In this document: one piece after another, positions 56,950-64,000 of the stretch
Layout of the letters: every line of letters begins with the position of its first letter
Position numbering within the stretch: position 1 is the stretch's first letter
Source of the DNA: Streptomyces sp. AP-93
GTDB taxonomy: Bacteria; Actinomycetota; Actinomycetes; Streptomycetales; Streptomycetaceae
Assembly: GCF_022808175.1 (NCBI RefSeq)
Contig: NZ_JALGBX010000005.1
Coordinates: 1-64,000 of the forward strand
DNA: 64,000 bases
Direction: 5' to 3'
Position numbers and translations under genes: made by a program
Notes under the pieces: model-generated
What the model was told of the DNA's origin: nothing
Seen by the model: only the letters and a program-made list of their open reading frames with translations
Databases searched by the model: none

Positions 56950-57480
56950 ATGACCGCGATCAACGGTGACCGCCTGCTCGTGCTCGTGCGGCACGCCAAG
57001 TCCGTCCCCAAGGACGCGGCTCCCGACTTCGACCGCCCGCTGGCCGACCGCGGTCGGCGCGAGGCCCCGAAGGCCGGGGAGTGGCTCGCCGAGTCCGGAT
57101 ACCGGGTCGACTTCGCGCTGTGCTCGTCGGCGCGCAGGACCCGTCAGACATGGCAGCTGATGGTGCCCGGGCTGAGCGAACCGCCCCCTGTCGTCTACGA
57201 GGACCGCCTGTACAACGCCTCCACGGACTCCCTGATGGCCGTACTGCGCGAGACGGACGAGTCCGTCACCGGCCTGCTGGTGGTGGGCCACAACCCCGGC
57301 ATCCACGAGCTGGCGGTCACCCTGTGCGGGAACGGCGGGAGGAACGAGGAGGGCCTTCTGCACCGCATCCACGAGGGATTCCCCACCGCGGCCGTCGTCG
57401 TCGTGGCCCTGCCGGACGGCTGGCAGGAGCTCGCGCCCGGAGCGGGCCGGCCGAAGGCCTTCTGGGCTCCGCACGGCTGA
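56950..57480 (+). CDS. SixA-like histidine phosphatase
   Basis: This 176-residue protein is a short-form histidine phosphatase. LVLVRHAKS carries the phospho-accepting His in the RHA motif. SSARRTRQTW holds the second Arg, and VVGHNPGIHEL the second His. SixA proteins remove phosphate from histidine-phosphotransfer proteins, though actinobacterial members are poorly tested. GAGGAG lies six bases before the ATG. It closes the possible three-gene operon. Confidence 0.9.
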   Translation: MTAINGDRLLVLVRHAKSVPKDAAPDFDRPLADRGRREAPKAGEWLAESGYRVDFALCSSARRTRQTWQLMVPGLSEPPPVVYEDRLYNASTDSLMAVLRETDESVTGLLVVGHNPGIHELAVTLCGNGGRNEEGLLHRIHEGFPTAAVVVVALPDGWQELAPGAGRPKAFWAPHG

Positions 57481-57534
57481 CGGCCGGCCCGGAACGCGGT
57501 GCCGGTGGGCGCGGGAGGACGCGAGGACAGAGGT

Positions 57535-59823
57535 TCACTGATGGGGATGGCAGGGGTGGACGTGGCGCGGCTCCAGTCGGCCTTCGGGGGCGAGCCCGAG
57601 CAGTGCGGTCCTGAGCTCGGGGAACGTGGCGGGGTCGCGGAGCTCGAAGCGGTACGTCGCTGCGTGCATGGTCTCGGCGGTGGCCGCAGTGGCAGCGGGC
57701 AGTTGCATGCGCAGGGCCCTCCGGAAGGTCTGCTCCCAGTTCTCGTACTGCGGTGTGCCGTTGACGGCATGACGTCCCACTGCGTCTTGGACGGCCTGCA
57801 GGTCCGTCTCGACGGTACGGAGCCTGTCGGACGAGGTCATGCCCTCCTCGTCGCTGCCCAGGTCCACGATCACCCATCCGTCCCAGGGGGAATACGGAGA
57901 GCAGTAGAGGGGCCTCTCCGGATCAGGGCTGCGCCAGGCCCCCGCCGTGGTCACCGTCGCGAGCACCAGACCCATCACCAGGACCGTCCTGCGCAGCCGC
58001 CCCGGTCCGCCGGTTCCCCGTGGCCCCAACGCCGCCACGATGAACGCGGCGAGCGAGAAGGCGAGGATCCATGCCTGGCGGTCTCCGAGGGCGGCAAGCA
58101 TGAGCCGCACGCGCTCATTGCCCTCCTCGATCATGCGGACGGACTCCTTCGCGGCGGCCGTGCTGGTCACCAGCAGGACAAGGGTCCATGCAGCGAGCAC
58201 GGTCGTACCACCGGTCCGCACGACGCGCCGGATCCGGTCCGTGAGTTGCGCCGGGGCGGCAAAGAACACGACCCGCAAGGCGAGCAGCGGAGCCGCGGTC
58301 ACGAGCGCGCAGAACGCCAGGACTTCGAAGCCGCCCAGCAACAGCAGGGCGAAGGCGCCGGTGCCCACGAGGGCCGCCCCCACCGTCAGCAGGAGCAGGT
58401 ACCCGGCATGGGAGGCACGTGGCGTCCGGGAAGGCGCGGACACCGCACGGGCCACGGCCCACGGCCAGCAGGTCAGCAACGTACAGCACGCGAACAGGGA
58501 GATCAGGGGCAGGGGGGCGAGGGGGATGCCCGCGGAATCCGACCCGTAGGGGGTGAGCGCAGTGCCCACCAGCACTCCCAGGGCGAGGAGCCCCGCTTGG
58601 CGCAGCGGCTGCGGCGGTCGTCCGGCCGCCTCGCTGTTGCGGGTGTGCCTCCACATGCCGAGCGCGGCGAAGACGCCCAAGGGTGCCCCGGCGAGTGCGG
58701 CCGTCGCGATGACGATCCCGTCCTTGGCCGGCCCGTAGTCGTACCAGACCGACAGGGCGTGGGGCACGGTGGCCAGCAGCGCTCCTACGAGGAAACCGGC
58801 GAGGAGGGCGTACCCGGGGCTGAACCTCAGCAGCGGAGCCGGGTCGCGGATCAGGGACGCACGCTGCCTGGACGGGCGGTGGGGCGAGAAGAGGTGGGGC
58901 GGGTGCTCGAACGGACGGTTGACGGGCCGCTTGTGGCGCGGGCCGGTCCGGTCGTCGTACAGGGCCCAGGCGAGGTCTTCCGCACCGTTCTCCCCGTACT
59001 GCGCGGCGCGCTGGTCGGCGTAGTCCTCCCGGGCTCGGTAGAACTCCAGCACCATCAACTCGACCGCCAGCGCGAAGAGCAGTGCGCCGCCGGCGGAGCC
59101 GATCAGTTCCCAGCGTCCGTCGAGGATCCCGAAGACGAGGCTGACGGGCACCACGGCCAGCACCTGCGCGCCGTTGGCCCACCGGACACCGGTGGCCAGG
59201 TTGTGCAGGGGGATGTCCCGGTTCCGCAGATGGGCCAGTTCGTGGCGGACGATCGCGTCGAAGCTGTTGGCGAGCTCCTGTTCCTCTTCCTCGTCCTTGC
59301 TTCCCAGGGCAAGCATCACCGGTCCCAGGGCGAGATAGGGGCGCAGGCCGAGAAGGTCCGTCCCCGATGCCATCGCGTAGGGCCGCATGCCGAAACGGTT
59401 CGACCCGGGACCCGTACCGCGGTTCTTGTCCCTGCGGTTCTCCTTGAGGAGCGTCGGAGCGTTCCGTACGCACATCTCCTTCGACAGGGCGTTGACGCGC
59501 CTGACGACAGCGGGGAACGTGACCGGGTCGAGCGGCGTGCACGTGCGGCGGCGCAGGCGGTCGCGGAAGGCGAAGGTGCCGACGGAAAGGTAGGTGACCC
59601 ACTGCGCGGTCAGGAGGGGATGGGCGAGGCCCCGGCCACCGGTGTGAGGGTAGGAGCCCAGCGCCGATACGAAGAAGTTTCCCGCATACACGGTGGCTGC
59701 CATCAGCAGCAGCAGGAGCCGTGTGTTGAGCGGGAAGGCGAACAGGTCGAACGTCGCACGGCGCCGCGCTCTCTCCGTCAGGGCGGGCCTCGGAGTGCTT
59801 TCCGGGGCCCTGCCGGGGGTCAC
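57535..59823 (-). CDS. Multi-pass membrane M48-type metallopeptidase
   Basis: This 762-residue protein has a zinc motif HELAH (H194, E195, H198) followed by EDYAD (ExxxD, E266 and D270 region), the M48/HtpX arrangement. Two hydrophobic segments precede the peptidase core. About ten more follow (for example LLLLTVGAALVGTGAFALLL), then a C-terminal domain of about 120 residues without helices in the membrane. It is much longer than HtpX or BlaR-type M48 proteins. The GTG start overlaps the stop of the preceding gene (GTGA). The active site faces the cytoplasm or the membrane interior; targets are unknown. Confidence 0.85.
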   Translation of the reverse strand: MTPGRAPESTPRPALTERARRRATFDLFAFPLNTRLLLLLMAATVYAGNFFVSALGSYPHTGGRGLAHPLLTAQWVTYLSVGTFAFRDRLRRRTCTPLDPVTFPAVVRRVNALSKEMCVRNAPTLLKENRRDKNRGTGPGSNRFGMRPYAMASGTDLLGLRPYLALGPVMLALGSKDEEEEQELANSFDAIVRHELAHLRNRDIPLHNLATGVRWANGAQVLAVVPVSLVFGILDGRWELIGSAGGALLFALAVELMVLEFYRAREDYADQRAAQYGENGAEDLAWALYDDRTGPRHKRPVNRPFEHPPHLFSPHRPSRQRASLIRDPAPLLRFSPGYALLAGFLVGALLATVPHALSVWYDYGPAKDGIVIATAALAGAPLGVFAALGMWRHTRNSEAAGRPPQPLRQAGLLALGVLVGTALTPYGSDSAGIPLAPLPLISLFACCTLLTCWPWAVARAVSAPSRTPRASHAGYLLLLTVGAALVGTGAFALLLLGGFEVLAFCALVTAAPLLALRVVFFAAPAQLTDRIRRVVRTGGTTVLAAWTLVLLVTSTAAAKESVRMIEEGNERVRLMLAALGDRQAWILAFSLAAFIVAALGPRGTGGPGRLRRTVLVMGLVLATVTTAGAWRSPDPERPLYCSPYSPWDGWVIVDLGSDEEGMTSSDRLRTVETDLQAVQDAVGRHAVNGTPQYENWEQTFRRALRMQLPAATAATAETMHAATYRFELRDPATFPELRTALLGLAPEGRLEPRHVHPCHPHQ

Positions 59824-60296
59824 CCGGATTCGCCCTGGCCGTCGAGCAACTCCTCGAGGGCATCGGCGAGCCCGGCGGCCCGTTCCTCGTTCAGCCCCGC
59901 TTCGCGGCTGAGCCGGAGGATGCCCGCACGACGTGTGGGGCCCGGCTCGACCGTCCCGGACTCCGGGATCTCCTGCAGGGCGGGGGGCTCTTCCTGCTCC
60001 TTGCGGCCGAAAAGACGGCGCACTCCCTTGGCCGCGCCGGCCGTACGACGCTCCGTCGAGTCGCTCAGCTGCTGTTTGACGCCGTCCAGTACGCCATCGC
60101 ACAGGGCGACGACCACGTAGATGACCGCGGGCCCCACCACCCCCCAGACTTCGGCGGCACCGATCTCGCCCGGTGTCGTACGCCGTCGGCGCCTGCGTCC
60201 TCCAAGGTGTTCGCGGGCCTCCTCGACGTACCCGGATATGCCTTCTTCGAAGGCAGCCACCTCTTCCGGCGCGACCTTCGTACGCCTCGGCCGCAC
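59820..60296 (-). CDS. Small single-TM protein coupled to the M48 peptidase
   Basis: This 158-residue protein has a basic N-terminal part (GGRRRRRRTTPGE), one hydrophobic segment (AAEVWGVVGPAVIYVVVALC), and a charged C-terminal half ending in a helix ILRLSREAGLNEERAAGLAD. It overlaps the M48 gene by four bases and may be its partner or regulator. The GTG start is partly inside its own purine-rich site and is less certain. No family was recognised. Confidence 0.7.
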   Translation of the reverse strand: MRPRRTKVAPEEVAAFEEGISGYVEEAREHLGGRRRRRRTTPGEIGAAEVWGVVGPAVIYVVVALCDGVLDGVKQQLSDSTERRTAGAAKGVRRLFGRKEQEEPPALQEIPESGTVEPGPTRRAGILRLSREAGLNEERAAGLADALEELLDGQGESG

Positions 60297-60387
60297 CTCC
60301 GGCCGCCCACCCCACCCGGCGGGACCACCGTGTCCCTACCCCCTCCACCCCAGGGGGAACCTGCCCGTGACCGGAGCCGACCGTGGG

Positions 60388-63300
60388 TCACCGACAGGCG
60401 GCGCTCAGCGCCGTGGTGAACTCCGCGGCCAGTTCGGTGATGACGGGGAGGTCGAAGGCCAGCGCGTTGTACTGCAGCCAGCACCGCAGACCGCCGTCCG
60501 GCTGCTCTACCACGGTCAGTTCGGGCACGCCCCGGTCGCCGCCCGGCAGCGGCCACGGCACGGTGCTCCCGCGCGGCAGCTCCCAGGGCCCGCAGGCCAG
60601 GCCGGGCAGCTGCGCGGGCGCGGCCCACGCCTCGTAGCGGAGCCAGGCCGCGAACGGTACGGACGGACTGAACTCGGCGAACGGGTAGAGCTGGTGGTCC
60701 AGTGCCTCGCTGTAGACCGTCCGCAGCCGGTCCACCAGCTCGGCGAAGCCGGGCCCCCCGCTCGCGTCCACCCGCAGCAGCAGCGACTGGACGAAGCAGC
60801 CCACCGTCCGTTCCGCGTCCGGGCGCGGGCGGCCCGGCACCGGGGTCATCACCACCAGGTCGGGGCGGCCGCTGCGGCGCGCCAGCAGTCCGGTCCAGGC
60901 CGCCGTGACCGCCAGGAAGGGGGTGGCGCCCAGCTCGGCCGCCCGGGCCCGCAGGGCTTCGGCCAGTGTCGCCGGCACCTCGAACTCGTGGGCCTGGGTG
61001 AGGACTTCGTCCACCGCCCGGCGGCCGGCGAACTCCTCTACGGCCTCCGGCGCCCCGGCCAGCGCCTTCGCGAAGTGAGCCCGGGAGGCCGGCCAGTGCG
61101 CGTTCGCCCAGTCCACCAACTCCTGGTAGCCGGGGCCCGAACGGGCCGGCGGGGCCGGCCGGCCCCGCCGCAGCGCGGAGTAGAACACCCCGAGGTCGGC
61201 CAGCAGTACACCGACCGACCAGCCGTCGCAGACCATGTGGTGCACCGCGACCAGCACCACGTGGTCGGTCTCCGAACGGCTCACCACCAGCAGGCGCGCC
61301 ATCGGGTCGACGGCCAGGTCGGTGAGACGGTCGCGTTCGGCCAGCAGCAGGGCGTCCACCTCCGCGTCCGTGGCCCCCGGGGCCCGGGTCAGCGTGATCC
61401 GCACCCTGGGCTCCCCGTCCAGCACCGCCCGCACGACCCCCTCGCCCGCCGCCTCGAACCGGGTCCGCAGCGCCGGATGGCGCCGGACCGCTTCCGTGAG
61501 TGCCCGGCCCAGGGTCAGCGGCTCCAGCCGGTCGGTCACCCGGAACAGCGCCGTCACCGCGCCGGCGTCCCGCCCGGGAGCCCCGGCCATCCAGCGGAAG
61601 AAGTTCTCCTGCTGCGAGGTGAGTGGGACGGCGTGCGGTTGCGCACGGAGCGCGGACAGGTAGGGCAGCGTCACCGTCTCCGGCGCGGCAGGCGCCCCCT
61701 CAGTGGCGGCCTGCCGCCGGTCGGGGTGGTCCACCCAGGCGGCCTGGGATCGCAGCGAGGGCCGCTCGAAGACCAAGGCGGTCCCCGCCCGGACCCCGAA
61801 CTCGCCGCTGATGCCGGTGGCGAGCTGGACCGCCCGGAACGAGTCGCCGCCGAGCGCGAAGAACTCGGCGGCCACATCGGTGACCGTCCGGCCGAGCAGA
61901 CGCCGCCAGAGCCCGGCCAGCCGCAGTTCCGTCGGGGTGGCCGGCGCGACCGCAGGACCTGTGGACTCCGCGGGCGCGTCGAACAGGGGGCGGAGCCGGT
62001 GCTTGACCACCTTGCCGCTCGGGTTCCTGGGCAGGTCGCCTGCGAACAGGATCCGGACCGGCAGTTCCGGCCGGCTGAGCCGGGCGCTCAGGAACACCCG
62101 GAGCTCGTCCAGGTCCAGACCGCCGGGCCCGGCCACCACGACCGCCACCGGGACGGCGCCCATGACGGGGTGCGGCAGGCCGAGCGCGGCGGCGTCGGCC
62201 ACCGCGGGGTGCTCGTGCAGCGCCTCCTCGATCCGCAGCGTGGAGACCTTCAGCGCGCCGCTCTTGATGACGTCGCTCTCCCGGTCGACCACGTACAGGT
62301 AGCCGTCCGGATCGAGGCGTCCGACGTCGCCCATCCGCACCCAGCCGTCCCGGAACACCCGCGCGCTCTCCCCGGCGGCGCCCAGGTAGCCGCGCGGCGG
62401 CCCGGGCTGGCGCAGCCAGACCTCGCCGACCTGACCGGCGGGCAGCGGCAGCCCGTCCGCGTCGAGGATCCGGACGTCACCGGGGTCCGCCGGGCGGCCC
62501 AGCGAGCCGGGGCGGCGGGGGTCGACCACGGTGGAGATCTGCGCGGGCGAAGCCTCGGCGGAGGTGTAGGTGTTGACCAGCGTCGCGCCCGGCAGCGCCG
62601 CGGCCAGCGCGGCCGCCACCGGCACGGGCAGGGCGGCGGCGGAGGAGTTGACCAGGCGCAGGCTGCCCAGGTCGTACCGGCCGGCGGTGCCCGCGTTGAC
62701 CAGTTCGATCGCCATCGAGGGCACCAGGAAGGCGGTGCCGACCCCGAACTTCTCGACCGCGATGCCGAATCGGTCCGCGTCGAAGCGCGGCAGGCTGAGC
62801 GTGGTGGGCGCGGCGGTCAGTGCGCCCAGCAGCATCACCTGGCCCGCGTTGGTCCCGATCGGGAAGGCGTGCAGGGCGTACCGCGAGTGCGCGTAGGCCC
62901 GGCGGCGGGGACGGGTGGCCAGGCCGGCGGTCAGGCTTCCGTGTGCGGCGAGCACGCCCTTGGGCGCGCCGGTGGTGCCGGAGGTACCGATCACCTGGGC
63001 CGGGTCTGCCGGGCCGACCCGGTGCGGCGGGCCGGCCGGCGGCTCGGGATGCGCCGCCAGCAGGGCGTCCAGACGCAGCTCCACCAGCCCCGGGACGGTG
63101 GGCAGTTCAGCGTCCCGCAGGACCGTGCCCGCTCCGGCCAGCGCGGCCAGGGCGGCGGCATCGGTCTCGGAGAGGTCCTCGCGGACCGGGACGGGCACCC
63201 CGCCCGCGTACTGGACGGCGAGGAAGCCGACGGCGTACCGCTCCCAGCGCGCGTTGGAGAACCGCAGCACCACCCGGTCGCGGTGTCCGACTCCGGCGGC

Positions 63301-63450
63301 GGCCAGCCCGGCGGCAGCGCGCAGCGCCTCCTCGCGCCAACGGCGGTAGCTGAGTTCCCCGCCGCCGACGACCTGGAGGGCCACGTGGTCCGGGTGTTCG
63401 GCGGCCCGGGCGTCGAGGAGCTCGGGGACGGTCGTCGCGGCGGGTGGCAC
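60388..63450 (-). CDS. NRPS protein: adenylation - carrier - condensation
   Basis: This 1020-residue protein has domain order A-T-C. The adenylation/acyl-ligase part (1-490) has GTSGTTGAPKGVL (155-167), YTSAEASP instead of a standard YGxTE, GDVGRLDPDGYLYVVDR and K480 in NPSGKVVK. The carrier has GGDSF (Ser537). The condensation domain (about 605-1015) has HHMVCDGWS (737-745). An A domain at the N-terminus without a preceding C domain suggests a loading or free-standing initiating unit that donates to the next protein. The A domain looks more like a fatty-acid/aryl ligase than an amino-acid activator. It lies downstream of the partial NRPS at the window end. Confidence 0.88.
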   Translation of the reverse strand: MPPAATTVPELLDARAAEHPDHVALQVVGGGELSYRRWREEALRAAAGLAAAGVGHRDRVVLRFSNARWERYAVGFLAVQYAGGVPVPVREDLSETDAAALAALAGAGTVLRDAELPTVPGLVELRLDALLAAHPEPPAGPPHRVGPADPAQVIGTSGTTGAPKGVLAAHGSLTAGLATRPRRRAYAHSRYALHAFPIGTNAGQVMLLGALTAAPTTLSLPRFDADRFGIAVEKFGVGTAFLVPSMAIELVNAGTAGRYDLGSLRLVNSSAAALPVPVAAALAAALPGATLVNTYTSAEASPAQISTVVDPRRPGSLGRPADPGDVRILDADGLPLPAGQVGEVWLRQPGPPRGYLGAAGESARVFRDGWVRMGDVGRLDPDGYLYVVDRESDVIKSGALKVSTLRIEEALHEHPAVADAAALGLPHPVMGAVPVAVVVAGPGGLDLDELRVFLSARLSRPELPVRILFAGDLPRNPSGKVVKHRLRPLFDAPAESTGPAVAPATPTELRLAGLWRRLLGRTVTDVAAEFFALGGDSFRAVQLATGISGEFGVRAGTALVFERPSLRSQAAWVDHPDRRQAATEGAPAAPETVTLPYLSALRAQPHAVPLTSQQENFFRWMAGAPGRDAGAVTALFRVTDRLEPLTLGRALTEAVRRHPALRTRFEAAGEGVVRAVLDGEPRVRITLTRAPGATDAEVDALLLAERDRLTDLAVDPMARLLVVSRSETDHVVLVAVHHMVCDGWSVGVLLADLGVFYSALRRGRPAPPARSGPGYQELVDWANAHWPASRAHFAKALAGAPEAVEEFAGRRAVDEVLTQAHEFEVPATLAEALRARAAELGATPFLAVTAAWTGLLARRSGRPDLVVMTPVPGRPRPDAERTVGCFVQSLLLRVDASGGPGFAELVDRLRTVYSEALDHQLYPFAEFSPSVPFAAWLRYEAWAAPAQLPGLACGPWELPRGSTVPWPLPGGDRGVPELTVVEQPDGGLRCWLQYNALAFDLPVITELAAEFTTALSAACR

Positions 63451-63524
63451 GGTGGTGGCGATGGCGGGCTCCGGTGTGATTCGGGGAGGGGAGGAGGGGG
63501 AGGTGGTCGGGCGGGCGGGCGGAG

Positions 63525-64000
63525 TCAGTCCAGCCCGGCGGCTGCCTCCTCCTCGCTGAGGGCGTCGATCTCCGCGATCAGCAGTGCCTCGATCCGGGCC
63601 GCCAGGGCTGCCGGGGTGGGGTTTTCGAAGACGTCGCGGATCGACACGTCGAGGCCGACGCCGGCCCGGATCCGGGCGGCGACCCTGGTGACCAGGAGCG
63701 AGTCCCCGCCGAGGGCGAGGAAGTCGTCCAGTACGCCGACCTTCGGTACGTCGAGCACCGCCTGCCAGAGGTCGACCACCAGGGCCTCCGCATCGGTGCG
63801 GGGTGCCAGGTATCCGGCGGCCGCGCCCGCTGGGTCCGGGTCGGGCAGGGCAGCGGTGTCGAGCTTGCCGTTGGCGGTGAGCGGGAGGGTGTCGAGCGGC
63901 ACCACGACGTCCGGCACCATGAAGGCCGGCAGCCGCAGGGCCAGGTGCTCGCGCAGCTCTCCCGGCCGCGGCGCGGCTGCTGCGGACCGCTGCCCGGCGG
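63525..64000 (-). CDS. NRPS C-terminus: adenylation tail plus carrier (partial)
   Basis: This is the C-terminal 158 residues of a synthetase that continues beyond the window. LREHLALRLPAFMVPD and LPLTANGKLD are the last adenylation motif (A10, with the catalytic Lys). FLALGGDSLLVTRV is the carrier, with its phosphopantetheine Ser. After IEALLIAEI a short acidic tail (DALSEEEAAAGLD) ends the protein with no thioesterase, so chain transfer to another protein is expected. The next gene on the same strand, 74 bases away, is the A-T-C protein. Confidence 0.9.
   Translation of the reverse strand, partial: AGQRSAAAAPRPGELREHLALRLPAFMVPDVVVPLDTLPLTANGKLDTAALPDPDPAGAAAGYLAPRTDAEALVVDLWQAVLDVPKVGVLDDFLALGGDSLLVTRVAARIRAGVGLDVSIRDVFENPTPAALAARIEALLIAEIDALSEEEAAAGLD

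Overview
The window is GC-rich actinobacterial DNA, most likely a Streptomyces chromosome. The evidence is the strong G/C third-position bias, frequent GTG and TTG starts, many Tat and Sec secreted proteins, and Streptomyces-type families (ECF42 sigma factor with a DGPF protein, LanKC synthetase, DUF5709, DUF6381, SARP remnant). No rRNA, tRNA or CRISPR array was seen. Gene density and operon structure are loose, as in an accessory arm.

Layout. 0.1-5.7 kb: a PNPOx-like protein, a secreted phospholipase D, a P450, a secreted esterase and a ricin-type lectin. 5.9-13.3 kb: a secreted carbohydrate and cell-wall set. Three enzymes with different catalytic heads (lysozyme/transglycosylase-like, M23 peptidase, GH43-like) each carry a seven-repeat PLL/tectonin-type propeller, and a second esterase is translationally coupled to the M23 gene. 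13.8-16.1 kb: an FHA protein coupled to a membrane Ser/Thr kinase. 16.1-17.5 kb: a frameshifted lipoprotein and Dyp peroxidase. 18-19.8 kb: a MarR regulator divergent from an enolase, with a perfect 16-bp palindrome between them. 19.9-22.7 kb: a class III lanthipeptide synthetase and a 36-residue precursor candidate.

22.9-30.7 kb looks like a decayed island. It holds a truncated DinB protein, an HNH-like ORF, two integrase-like remnants, a DUF4259 chimera, a broken PQQ-propeller gene and an IS701-like fragment, around a large Cys-rich secreted repeat protein and a SUFU-domain protein. It is followed by a secreted GH26 enzyme. 31.8-38.4 kb is an iron locus: a fused adenylation-carrier-acyltransferase protein is divergent from an Fe(III)-type ABC transporter, and each side has an IdeR/DmdR1-like iron box. 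38.6-40.3 kb is a DGPF/YCII gene plus an ECF42 sigma factor with a matching promoter. 40.3-43.5 kb holds an O-methyltransferase fusion and a PobA-like monooxygenase. 44.5-46.4 kb holds a divergent methyltransferase and amidinotransferase.

46.4-57.5 kb carries mostly single secreted or stress-type genes: sortase, Rpf-like protein, polysaccharide deacetylase, CAP-domain protein, epimerase, isochorismatase-fold hydrolase, HAD hydrolase and SixA-like phosphatase. 57.5-60.3 kb is a membrane M48 peptidase with a coupled partner. 60.4-64 kb is the start of an NRPS cluster that leaves the window: an A-T-C protein and the C-terminal part of another synthetase.

The best candidates for undescribed biology are the lanthipeptide pair whose only Cys precedes the Ser residues, the shared-propeller secreted enzyme set, the iron-boxed A-T-acyltransferase fusion, and the amidinotransferase/methyltransferase pair.
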